Of a stretch of 64,000 bases of DNA, positions 37,380 to 48,805 are shown piece by piece. The stretch spans positions 622,467 through 686,466 of the forward strand of contig NW_019091417.1 of NCBI RefSeq assembly GCF_001949145.1, read 5' to 3'. Both the position numbers and the translations under genes were made by a program. Numbering within the stretch: position 1 is the first letter of the stretch; each line of letters begins with the position of its first letter. Below the pieces are notes generated by a model. That model was not told where the DNA came from. It searched no databases and saw only the letters and a list, made by a program, of their open reading frames with translations. The stretch comes from Acanthaster planci. Taxonomy: Eukaryota > Echinodermata > Asteroidea > Valvatida > Acanthasteridae.

Positions 37380-38052
37380 CGTGGATCTGTAGAGTGTCCT
37401 AACACAAGATCCTACTGTGTCCGTTTTCTTTGTGCCAAACGGCTTTCAAGTTGTTTCTCTGCAAGCAACAAAACATAAATCCTTTTGCATGTTCACGTTC
37501 ATGTTCCTCTTTTTATGCGCAAAAAAACGTCTGTCCCACATGCAAGTGGCAGTTTTCCAAATTTTGTTGCCTTTTATCTGTTGACATAAAGCAGGGTGCT
37601 CTAAAAAAAATTGACTTAACGATGAATAGATTAATAAGCAATTCCTAATAAGCATTTTCCACAAGTGTACATATATGGTTAATTGTAAAGCTCATTTTGT
37701 CCTCTTTTATTTGATACCAGAAAATTCAGTGTTTGGGTCAAGCATGACTAGCCTACATAATCAGAGACAATTTGAATCGGTGATGCCTAACTTGGCTTTA
37801 TTTACGGGAAGCAGCTTTATGGTGTTGGACACTTTTAACCCGCAGCACATAATGCCATTTGACCAGTTCATCAGGCCACACTGTGGCGAAACTGAGGTAC
37901 ATGTTAATTAAAGGAGGCCACGTGGGGGCTCTCCTTTGCTGGAATGGACACTCGATTTGGTCAGGTTGAAACGATGACTTAAATGCACTATTTCCACATG
38001 TTTTCCTTCTCTAATATCAAGGGGGGGGGACACAGGAGGTACAGGCCCCAAG

Positions 38053-38112
38053 CGGGAAGGGGCGTGCCCTCATGTCCCCCCACCGGAAGGGGCGTGCCCT
38101 CATGTCCCCCCC
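38053..38112. repeat. 30-bp tandem duplication, GC-rich
   Basis: GGAAGGGGCGTGCCCTCATG occurs at 38055 and again at 38085, followed each time by a C run. A G run precedes it at 38021-38029. Probably replication slippage. Confidence 0.85.
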
Positions 38113-39669
38113 CCCGTTTTTTACGCCACTCTCGGAAAGGTGTGCGCTCAAAATCGGCCGATCTGACTGTACCTCGGGCGCAGGACGAAATCAAACGTTG
38201 ATTTGTTTGCATCCAATTTCATCAGATCTGAAATCACTGGAAATGTGTTCGGGCAAGAAATGTATTCCTCCAGATACAATGTTAGGCCATGCTGACCAGT
38301 CAAATTCACGAAGAAAGTCACATGATTCCTAGTGGAACATACAGAAACAGACTGTCATCGCGTGACTGGCCACCCTGTTAAAACCAAGTGGCCGATTACA
38401 AAACCGAAGCGGGGATAAGTGCAGATAACGATGCGTACAACGCAACGGTGGCGAAAATTGTTCGGTTGATTTGGTGGTCTGGTGAACCGGTCTGATCAGA
38501 ACAGTGAGAGGCTGGACATTTTTTTAGGCTAATTCAAAGACTGGACGGAACTGTTCATCTTGTTCTGTTTACTCTCACGACAGAAAGGATGACGTTTTCG
38601 AAAGGATGGAACACCTCCTCAACATTAGTAAGTGATTGCGAGAGAACGAGGAATAGAATGTCTAAAATGATGATTGGGATATTGTGTGGAATAACCCGTC
38701 TGAAGGGCCAAAGCAGGTCCCGGGATTTCTCCTTATGTTGGGCTTTCCTAAATTTAAAACAAGGTTCACACTAAAGTCCACCTCCATGCACTCATCAGTA
38801 CCTGCATGACAGAATGATCATCGAAGTCCAAAGCAGCCGGGCCACAACCAGATATGCAGGGTAACGCCAAAAGCAAAATCTTATGTGGAAACAGTGAGGA
38901 CGTGTTCTACATGTGGACAGTTTATTCAGCAATCTTTTTATCATTATGTTAAAATATGAGCAAAGACGGCAAATAAATTGAACACGCATCTCTTTGACTT
39001 CGCTTAAAACTACCCGACACCCGTCGACCACTTCTAATGAACAAAGCCAAGCCATGCAATTTTGGCATCACAATTTCAGATTATTGTCTTTGATCAGTCA
39101 TACGTATACATAAGTATCACCTTAAGGTATCATATAAAAAAGAGGATCCAATTAACTTTTGAATAAGTATCTGGACAATCGAGCAATTCAAACCCTGGTT
39201 TTCTTTTTCAGAAAATCCCCTTGTGCAGTTTTCTGCAGCCTGTCCAAGTACCCACTTGTTCAGTTAATGCTGTCAACTATACATGTACTTCACAGCGCGG
39301 GAAACAGCGAGAGCCAAGATAAACCCACAGCTAAACTGAATGGAAACCCAAACCCAAATCAAAACCTAGAATAGAACAAAACACATAAAAACTCACAAGC
39401 AACCTCACCACGCCAACCCACTCGGCCCAATCCAACCCCCACCGGAGCTAACCCAACCCGACCTAACCAAACCCTAAACCACTTGCTCAGCCAGCCCACC
39501 AAACCTATAACATCACCAGAACTGAGAAACAAAAATCAAACAATCCCTACAAACCTTGCAATTTTTCAAATTTTTACGTGGAATTTTTTAATAATATTAC
39601 TAGTATAATTACTTGCATTTAAACGGCGTGGTATGTGATTCATTTCCTTCATTACATTCAATGCGTCCG

Positions 39670-39710
39670 TCATGCATAGTCTGACAATGAGATTGTCAGA
39701 CTATGCATGA
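39670..39710. repeat. Perfect 19-bp inverted repeat with 3-nt loop
   Basis: Arms 39670-39688 and 39692-39710 are exact reverse complements around GAG. No flanking features link it to a gene. Confidence 0.9.
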
Positions 39711-42700
39711 CCCCGCGGCACACCTTGCTTATTATGCGCAGGCCTCACATTCAACCGACGACATTCACCAAGTTTTAAAGGATCCATGCAATGAATTTTC
39801 TAAGACGAACATTTTCTGCATCTTTAATCTCCTTTCAAATCAAGAAAAACTATTTTTGACGTCCATTTTGGGCCAGTTGTTAGTGTATTGAAAAAGCGTT
39901 TTGAAATTTTTCCATACTTCACCAAATTTCAAAAGAATCACCTCATTGAAAACAATATTGGGATAAGATTTGATAACAAATCCTAGCAGACATATATGAT
40001 TGAATTCATTGAAAAAAATGGAATGAATTTAATAAAAAGTAGGGATTAAGTAAGCTCCGGCCAAATTGTTCTGGCTGGGATAAATTACATATAACGAAAC
40101 AAAACAAGCAACCAGAAAAACAGCAAAAAGGCCCGCCTGGCAGACAGACTTGCAACGGTAATCGGTAATAGGAAAAGGTCCGTTCAGAGCCACGAAGCAA
40201 TAACCACAATTTTGGAGGGATTGGGAACTGAGGATAAAAAAGACAACAGTATTTAATTGTAAAAAAAAAACTAATTAGTTTGAGAAAATAAACCGGAGAT
40301 GAGACAAGATAAAAACAAATTGTTGTGAACAATTATTGGTTAAAAAGGCTCCATGATATTAAAGAATTACTGAACCCCTTTTTAAGTGGAGGAGAGGACA
40401 AATTTATCTTAGAATCTCAGCTTATGGGCGAGTCTCGGGGACAATAAACGGCGTCATTTGTGGTTAGAACGCACATTTATTTATTATTTACTTCTTGCAC
40501 TTTTTACTACGCCTCTCATGCAGTGATTAGGATGCCCAAAGAAGATTATGACTGACCACTCCGACCTGGGTGGATACATCGCAGAACCCTTTTCTGGATA
40601 ATTTTAGTTTGTCAGGCCATTCATAATATGGTAAACGATTGAGCTATTCTTGCCATGCATATTCCAAACCAGGTGTAAGGTCAGAAAATAAACTGCTAGC
40701 AGGCCAGTCTTATTTCTAACTACAAGTTTCGATTTATCAAATAGGCTCTATGTACAGTCTTTTACTCACCCTACATAGACACATGGCAGTCAACATGGTC
40801 ATTCCATGTCAAGCCTTTGTGCTCAATCAATGTAACGCTGAAGTTTTTGTTAAAGAATGAGATCACGGTGTCGCTTGTGAAGATGGAAATCTCATTAGTA
40901 TAACATAAAAAGTTAGTAAAGTAATACCATATTAAAAAACAAAATTGCAAACATGGCTAATTGGGGTACAAGGTTGCATTTCCAATCGTTTTTTGAAAAA
41001 GTTCATTGTAAGGGTCCTTTGGAGAAACGTTCTACTCATGCATTGTTCTACTCATGTTCATTGTTTTAGAAACTGACGAACAAAGACCTGCATTCTTATA
41101 AATACCACAAATCTTACCTTTATCCTTCTTGCTACCACCAAACGAACCATCTTTACTCCACATCAACAGTGGTTTAGCTTGTTCTATTCAGTCATCGGAC
41201 GAAAACATCAGACACATATTTTGAGCTGTGTTGAAAACACAGATGGCCGACTATTTTTAAGATCTCGAACAAAAACATCGGCTCTCCAGGTTTTGCTGCA
41301 CGCACACTGGCAGTGCACAGAAAACATAACGACCACAGTGTAGGAATGTCCATGCTATGACATGACAACCTTTCAGAGAAATATAAATGTTGGCACAGTT
41401 TATATTTCGGTGCTTCAACGTGCCAGCGGGACATGATGCAATTACCCACGACGAGTCAGACACGTAGGCCTACATCGAGCGCACGGTTATAATAATAATA
41501 ATTAATGTGTTCCAGAGAGTCAAGGGGTTATCCATTAAGTTGAACAGGTTAAAGTGAAACATTTAAGAAGACACATACGTGTACAATTCGGGAATTTTCC
41601 TGGTCGTCACCGCCTCCACGTCGCAGGGACGTGGGCATCCGTCACAAAGTGCAGTAACCGAAACCCATTCGTTTCGTGGCATTTCGGGCTGTGCACTGCC
41701 CTAATGCGCGTGCGGTTTTATGTTACTGTCAAGCGAATTCACTGTATCCAGTGAGGGCTCAAAGAAATTTTGTCATTCGTCATGAGGAAATTAGCCAGTC
41801 CCATTGCACGACGGGGGCCATCCCCTTAAAAGGGAAAGGTTTTTTTTTTCATAAAATGAGAGTCAGAGAAAGGCGACTGGATGCTTTTTTTATTTCTTTT
41901 TCCCAAAGCGGGTAACTAAGAAATGCACAAAGTGTTGCCTGACTCCTTATAAAGGCCACACAAGGTTACACAAAGAAATTCCAACAACCAGGTTTAATTT
42001 GGGTTGTACTCGTAAATCCCCATTCCGTCCATAAATCAGCGCTTGATTTTAATTATATATCGAAGAAATCAGACTTCAAACGAATTTTCTTCAATCTGCT
42101 TCAATATTTTGCGAGAATAGTATGTCCACATTTCACACTTGAATAGTTCATGAAATGAAAATAATTTTCATACTTCCCTAAAATTAATTTGGCATTAACG
42201 GTTGCCTTTTCAACATTTTACGCTGGATAATTGCAACCATTTTTAAGGTAATGTTTCAACATGCGAACGTGAAGCACACGTCTCTTCATAACCATGACTT
42301 CAACGGGCTGGAGTGAGATGGGGAATTCCACTGCTATGACTGGAGACTTTCCAACTGGAATGACTAATCAATTAAATTGAGTATGCGTGTAGCTGCACAG
42401 GGTTGCACCAGATTAGGATTAGACATTTCTGCTTTCAAAGCAGGTCTGAACACAAAGAAAGAAACAAAAACTTTCACCTTTTTTGAGGGGTAGAATAAAA
42501 AATTAAGGTTGAACTACCATCAAACCCCAAACCTCTTCCTTTTTTATTCAGCGAAACTGATGTTAAAAAGGGGTGTGACTTTAAGTGTGAAGTGTCGGTG
42601 TAAAATTTTATTCACTGGTGTAAAATTACCTTTACACCTATAATATTTCACACCTGTAGTAAATCGCTATACACTGAAAGTGGTTTAAGGCAAACATGCG

Positions 42701-43087
42701 ATAAATGTTACATGGAACTGAATAAACATCCATTCATTTAGTGTAGACAGTTATGAATTGAGTACGAGCGTTTCAGTGAGGTAACTAGGTGGAAATTTTG
42801 GGGCACAGTTATTCTTGAATTTCACCACAAAATCGTAAACCCGACTTGGAGTGGTTCATCTGTAAGGGTGATAGGGTCTGTATGTCGGCACACTGAATGG
42901 GTTTCAAAACTGTGGCATTTGATACTTCATTTTGTTTTTCTTAGTTTATAGATATGGTAGTTTTGTTTATGTCCCAAAAGAATATTTGCGAAAAATGATA
43001 CATTAAATCATTAGCACTGTGTCGTGTTGTAGTACATGAACCCTGTGTGGTATATTACCCGTGTGGTATATTTAACTGAATACGAGA

Positions 43088-43277
43088 NNNNNNNNNNNNN
43101 NNNNNNNNNNNNNNNNNNNNNNNNNNNNNNNNNNNNNNNNNNNNNNNNNNNNNNNNNNNNNNNNNNNNNNNNNNNNNNNNNNNNNNNNNNNNNNNNNNNN
43201 NNNNNNNNNNNNNNNNNNNNNNNNNNNNNNNNNNNNNNNNNNNNNNNNNNNNNNNNNNNNNNNNNNNNNNNNNNNNN
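43088..43277. other. Assembly gap (190 N)
   Basis: A run of N. The right edge falls inside a repeat copy (43278-43335), so the gap was probably caused by repetitive sequence. Confidence 0.99.
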
Positions 43278-43335
43278 GGGGTCGGCTGGCCGGTCCGAGT
43301 CAAATGAAGCAGCGGGTACCGCGAACTATTTTCAA
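43278..43335. repeat. Fragment of the tRNA-like SINE family
   Basis: GTCGGCTGGCCGGTCCGAGT and the following AGCAGCGGGTACC match 6627-6694 closely. The rest of the element would lie in the gap to the left. Confidence 0.6.
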
Positions 43336-43529
43336 GATGTATTTTTGCGTTTGGAGATGTTAATTTTATATGACAGGTTTTGCTTTAATTTTAATGTCAT
43401 TCTATAGCACGGCCAATCTTCCTTGTCATCGGTGAGCGGATGTGTAGGCAAGCCCGTTATCACAGCACAATATGCAATCGTGGAGAACTATGACTTGCAA
43501 TCAGCGCCACTATGATTGTTCACCGAACT

Positions 43530-43850
43530 GGCTAGGGCTTGGTGAAGTGGCTATGCTAGTGCTGTGTAAGTGGCTGGGACTGGTTGAGTTCCTGCAATTA
43601 ATGCACATGTGTATATAAAAACGAGTGATTAGGGCTGGGTGGTCATGACCAGGGACTGGGTAAATGGCTAAGACTAAGTGGATGGCGAGGCTTGGACGGA
43701 TAAGGCTTGATGATGAATTGGTAGAGGGCGTCGCGAATGGTTAGCTAAAGCCGTATAACTTGCAAGAGATGGCACGTGAATGGATGAAAGGCTAAGCTTG
43801 GGTGCGTGGCTCTAGAGCGAGGGATTGGTGAGTGGCTGGGTCTCCCAGTT
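43530..43850. repeat. Degenerate GGCT/TGG-rich minisatellite-like tract
   Basis: Loose recurrences of GTGGCTGGGACTGG- and GGATGGCTAAG-type words over about 300 bp, too diverged for a clear unit. No coding frame. Confidence 0.35.
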
Positions 43851-46153
43851 AGAGCTATTAGGCCTAAACGAGGGATTTTAAATAACGAGTCATTTTGCGA
43901 ATGGGACGAATGACGTAAAAAAAGATTTTGTTGACTTAATTCATCTTGCTTGCTAAATAACGAAGGGAAAACGCGTCTTTGTTTTTCTTCTCCACTAACT
44001 CACAAATTGCAAATTAGATTTCCAACTACAGACAACGCTTTAAACATGTAGCTTATTTCACCGACATTTTACACATATTAAGAATCACTTAATCTGGGTT
44101 CCTATTAAACATTCGCAACATAAATTATGTAGGCATTGTAATTCTAATGATTTGAGAGACAAAGTTTCAAAGCGCATATAGATTGTCTTTTCAATAGTGC
44201 TGGTTTATCTTTCCACTTATTCCACTGCGCTTAGTACACTACCGGTATTCAAACTTTTCCAAACCAAACAAGACTGTTTCCACGGATTAGTCAGATAATA
44301 CACACCATAAAACAGGTCGCTGCTCTTGAGTTGTCGTGTGTAGCTAGTGACAAGGGAGTAGTTTACGCGATTCGAACAGCCGATAAGATTTAGACTGACA
44401 CTTTTTGGAACATTTTCGAGTGCCTCCTTTGAGTTAAACTCTCGCAACAATCGTTTGACCGGTTGCTCCGTCACTGTGCCTGATTGAATTTACTCGCAAC
44501 AAACATTACAGTCCTGATGGGATGTATGAGCGGTGTGGTCAGTTGGCATTGCAAGAGCCGAGCATAAACGAGTGATCAGACTGAAATATTGGACCGAATG
44601 AAGGGAAATGGACGCTTTTGATTTGTGATCGATGCTTCGTTCAACAACATGGAGACTACAGGGCCAACACCGAAGAGTGAAAAGCATCAGTTGCTGTAAC
44701 AGTGGAATTAGGAGAGGATAAAGGAAAGAAGGCACGCTGTCTTTGACAATCTAACAAAGAGAAAGCAAGAACAAAAATGCCTGACCTTCATCCTTCATGT
44801 TTCTGAGTATTTTTGCGTGACAAGTAAAGTGAAACAGAATTCGGCACTTAGGTGGATGTACTGTAATGTCGTTATAGAAGAGGGACTTGAATCATCAGTT
44901 CCACTATAATTTATCAAAAACAGGTGAGTACTTTATTTTTATGTTAACATGACTATAGAAAGCAGTGGACAGCCGTGTTAGGCAGAATCATATGTGTAAG
45001 ACACACTAGGTATAGCGCTCGAAGACTCCTTGTCTTCAAAATATTAAATTCATCTATGTGTTGTTACATGATAAATTTTGTTGAGCACTACTGGAAAATT
45101 CAAAGGTTGAAATGCTGAATTGGTAAGAAATTGTTACTGCTCATGTCCAAACTATTAAAAATGTTTACACATTTGAAAAACCCCATCTCATGAAATAGAA
45201 ATATAGAAGAAACTCAGACAGGAAGCTACCCCCCCCAAAAAAAACCCCAGAAACAAAACAAGGGAGTAACTACAGAATACTCAACGAATCAAAAACAAAA
45301 CCAAAGCAGACCAAAAGTAAATAAAAGTCAGCTGTCATGGAGAGCGGATTTCTCTCCTTTGGAAAAAGCCGTCTGATCATGTAGGCCATACTATACTTCG
45401 TTCATAGTAGGTCTATAGAACTTATATGACAGTATAATGACTTGTTAAACGTCATCTGTGGGATTTACAACTTGAAACATGGAGGTATATGGGAGGCAAG
45501 AATCAGTCCCAAGTGTTTAGTTGGTTTCAGAGTTTTATCTTCCCACCAAATCGCGAAGCCATAATCCAAAGAACAAACATGGTGGCAGCCATGATAACTT
45601 GCTTAGCAACAAGCCGCGGTAGCCCAAATATGTTGGCGGGCAATTGATAGACAAATACGGCTATTTAGATAGGAGAACGACTAACAAAGACATGAATTGG
45701 ACAGGGTTTGATAGCAGGAATGCAGCTAGGATGATAAAACACAGTGGTATGGCCTGAAAGGAAAAAATATAAGTTTCTTCAAATACAGTCGACTCTCGAT
45801 ATAATAAAGAACACTGTTACAACAACATACTGTTGTACAGAGCAAATTTTAAAATTCCAAAAGTTTCTTGAATTCTTATGTTTTCTTTATGTTTCCCACT
45901 CTTTTATAGCAAAGGTCCTGGTTATACTAAGTATGTGAACGTTTGTCCCTGTAAATTTGATTTGAAAAGGGTACGTGTATATGAAAAGAGTAAGAATTTT
46001 TTTCAAAGAGCAGGCGAATAGCACGTAATTTTTCTGAACTGATCACAGCATAAGTAGCAGATCTAGTGTGACTGGAACAACGTCTATTTTGCACATCAGG
46101 GCTCATCATTTTTCCCATCTGTTTCAGAACCGGAAAAACGAAGATTTACAGCT
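43851..46153 (+). other. 5' region of the 289-aa gene, with likely 5' UTR exon and intron
   Basis: A consensus donor CAG|GTGAGT ends a probable 5' UTR exon at 44923, and an acceptor TTTCAG at 46122-46127 opens the coding exon at 46128, giving an intron of about 1.2 kb. Reading the spliced frame upstream of the ATG meets an in-frame TAG in the first exon with no ATG between, so that exon is untranslated. A minus-strand frame at 44217-44474 looks accidental. A half-element with pogo-like start (CAGTCGACTCTCGATATAAT) lies near 45786. Confidence 0.45.
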
Positions 46154-47023
46154 ATGATGCCGATGCCACCGATGCTTGCCTATCCACAGCGGGCAACCCC
46201 CCGTAAGAAGTCCACCAAATGGCACGGTGCTCTCCCCGTAAGCGCTATCGAGAAAGTTCTTGCCCAGGACAACCGGTTCGCTGACAGCCTCCTGACGGAG
46301 AAACTGAAGCGTATTAGAACCGATCGGTACCGCGCTCAGAGGCTTCTGGACTGGCAAGAGCAGAGCTTCGTTTTGCGGCAGGCTATCAAGGAGACGGAAT
46401 TAAGGGAAATGGGTATCCCACACACATCCTTCTTGCCGGAGATTGTCATGAAAATGACAGAGCCTGATGTCCGAGCCCGCCGGCCGTTTGGAAGAGTGCG
46501 CCGCAGCGTAACTGAGGAAGAACTCAAAGCAGATAAGACGAGTAAAGCTCCGCCTTTTCTGAATGACCTCCAGACACGAGACAGTAGACGGACTGTCACA
46601 ACAGTCAAGTCAGATCCCTTCCTGGAGGATGCAAACAACAAAGACATCTTCACCCGACTTCACGGGATTGATCTGCCTCTCTACGGCCCACAGTCTGACG
46701 CTAAACGCGAAAAGCGCGAGAGGGAATTTGTGCACTACCTCCAACGACAGCAGACCAAAGCTAAAGTCACCCTCGACCCCAGGTTCAGGAAGTTGGAGCA
46801 GTCTCTGATTCGCGATGAGACAAACCTGTTAGTTAAGCTGCCGAGGGGGGACCAGAAACTCTCACCAACCAGCAATAAGAACAATAATGATGATGAACAA
46901 TTAGTGCACAACGATCTCCGTGTTGTGACTAAATCTGCCAAGGTCATACACAAAGTGCAAACTGAACTCGCGCGGAAACCTAAATCGGTTTTTGCTAAGT
47001 CCGTATGGATCGACTTTTCGTGA
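46154..47023 (+). CDS. Uncharacterised basic 289-aa protein
   Basis: One uninterrupted frame from ATG 46154 (a second ATG follows at once; G at -3 gives a fair start context) to TGA at 47021-47023. The start is supported by an in-frame stop in the upstream UTR exon and the absence of another ATG between. The N-terminus is methionine- and proline-rich (MMPMPPM), followed by a basic KK/RR stretch. A charged middle region with many K, R and E suggests long helices, and a short N/D-rich low-complexity run (NKNNNDDEQ) lies near residue 240. There are no signal peptide, membrane segment, cysteine cluster or catalytic motif. I do not recognise the family. Coding bias and GC content stand out against AT-rich flanks, so I consider it a real gene, possibly a nuclear or cytoskeletal protein (weak inference). 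Confidence 0.75.
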   Translation: MMPMPPMLAYPQRATPRKKSTKWHGALPVSAIEKVLAQDNRFADSLLTEKLKRIRTDRYRAQRLLDWQEQSFVLRQAIKETELREMGIPHTSFLPEIVMKMTEPDVRARRPFGRVRRSVTEEELKADKTSKAPPFLNDLQTRDSRRTVTTVKSDPFLEDANNKDIFTRLHGIDLPLYGPQSDAKREKREREFVHYLQRQQTKAKVTLDPRFRKLEQSLIRDETNLLVKLPRGDQKLSPTSNKNNNDDEQLVHNDLRVVTKSAKVIHKVQTELARKPKSVFAKSVWIDFS

Positions 47024-48505
47024 GCTTTGACAACTTGTGGGTTTTTCTGAATTGAAACAAGTCTGCTTCAGTTTTAACTTGACAGAATACTGGTATGTGG
47101 AGACTCCTAGAGACACTCCATATCCTTTAACCCACAAGCTAGTACGTAGAAATTAAACAACAAAAGCCAACGAAAATTGCTCAAACAATGACTATTGATG
47201 GTTTCCCGACAAGGACGGTCTTCAAGAAATACTAAAGATCGTTGATTTGAAACCACAACCGCGGAATCTGATCGTTTTGCAGATCAACAATAACCCTTAT
47301 TTAAATTCTTCTTTATTATATCTAAAAATCGCAAATCCTATATATCACCAAAGGTGATTTCTGCAAACTTTAACCGCCCCAAAAAACAGGCAGTAATATG
47401 AGAGAGTTCTTGTTTTTTCATGGCTTAAGCTACTACTAATTCGAAGTAATTAAAGATATTGCTTAGCTAGTTTGATCTAAAATGTAAAATATATTTCAAT
47501 TACCTCCTTTCCAGAAAATGGAGTACCTTGTTAATGACTGCTTTCAAAATAACAAAATGTGACCAAAATACTTAATGTGTATATAATACTTGTAAACTGC
47601 AGTGTACATAATGTTGAAAGCCAATCACAAAAAGAATGACGAGATGTCACATACAAAACAGTCTACGTGTTATTCTCTTTAAATGTACAACTTATACCCC
47701 AATTGAGACTTCACAGACAAAGATATTACCATCAAGGTAAGCGAATGGATTTTTACGCATTTTTTGTCTAGGTCTCGTACATCGCAACTAGTGTAAGGAA
47801 AGCGAAACATCTTGTTAATTTCCTCAGCACAAAGAACGCTGATAAGGCTCTTGACCTCGTCAACGTGCCCGATGAATAACGCCTGTGGGTGACCATTTCC
47901 TGGCTGACCGACGGGGCATCTTTGAAGAAAGTTTGGCCTCTACAAGGTGTATCAAAATAACGGAAATCCAAATTCAACCATAATTTATAGAAAACTGCAG
48001 ATTTCTTAATGAAGCATTATATGTCTCCAGAAAGGCCTTAATCATGTCTTCTTTCCAATGACACCTTGATATGTGCTCAATGTCATGGTTGAACGAGTAA
48101 CAATGCGTTGTTGACCAGCAGGTGAAATTTACACGGTGACAAGTTAACATACACTGCACGAAGCACATTAATTTGAATTTACTTAGGCGAACACAGACAA
48201 GTGCTTGTGAATATGTATGCTTACTTGGAGGAACATATAAAAAAATTTCTTGTGTAGATCCCCCCATGTGTACCACAATTAAAAACGAACAAAAGTTTAT
48301 TTGATTATGCTGTTGTAAATACTTAGGGACGCGCACCCTCTGCAAAAAAACAAAAACAAACCAAAACCAAACCGAACCGAACCGAACCAAACCGAACAAA
48401 CCAAACCAAACCAAACCAAACCAAACAATTCTGAAAAGGGGGTACCGCAGGTGTTAGAGTATAGCCTACATCACGCTCCATTTTTTGCGGTCAACCGCCC
48501 CAAGA
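47024..48505. other. 3' flank of the 289-aa gene and noncoding sequence
   Basis: ATTAAA near 47152 is a possible poly(A) signal. No further genes are seen. The pentanucleotide repeat at 48350-48426 is listed separately. Confidence 0.3.
48350..48426. repeat. (ACCAA/ACCGA)n microsatellite
   Basis: AACC-A and AACC-G pentamers in tandem. They create the FGLVRFGSVW-type artefact frame on the minus strand. Confidence 0.95.
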
Positions 48506-48803
48506 AGCCACTTGCGAGTTCAATTTGAGTAAAATCTGGTACACTGTGTTATCTGATTGCAAACTTAACAATTTGAATTCCCCAGACTAAAGACACAGTT
48601 GTTATACCTCGTGATTCGGGGCAAGCTTTTGCATAACGACCACCATCTCTGGAATGGATTGGTTCCTTTGTGCCGGTCTTATCCATTCTCTTATGTAACT
48701 AAGCAACAGTTGTTTTAGTATGGAGAATTCAAGTTGTTATGTTCACGTGAATTTAAAGAACTCAGTGTACCAGGTTTTATTCAAATTTAACTCGCAAATG
48801 GCT
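48506..48803. mobile_element. MITE-like element, family A, copy 2
   Basis: Matches 5297-5666 at both ends and internally: shared AATTTGAATTCCCCAGACTA, TATACCTCGTGATTCGGGGC (one difference) and GAATTTAAAGAACTCAGTGT. It is about 70 bp shorter, missing part of the centre and thereby one half of the internal palindrome. The right flank is TA (48804-48805). The left flank has lost a clear TA. Confidence 0.75.
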
Positions 48804-48805
48804 TA

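Larger units (their letters stand above)
37380..43087. other. Intergenic stretch upstream of NLR-C
   Basis: No gene recognised. It holds a GC-rich 30-bp tandem repeat (38053-38112), a perfect short hairpin (39670-39710), a C/A-rich tract (39390-39500) and a minus-strand donor-like site near 41117 (AAAG|GTAAGA) that could belong to an NLR-C 5' UTR exon. The latter is speculative. Confidence 0.3.

Noticed and set aside
44217-44474. 85-aa minus-strand frame upstream of the 289-aa gene
   Set aside because: No recognisable motif, no splice continuation and no codon bias. Probably chance.
47974-48414. 146-aa minus-strand frame starting with MVWFGLFGLVRFG
   Set aside because: The start is pentanucleotide repeat and the rest has no protein-like pattern or splice context.
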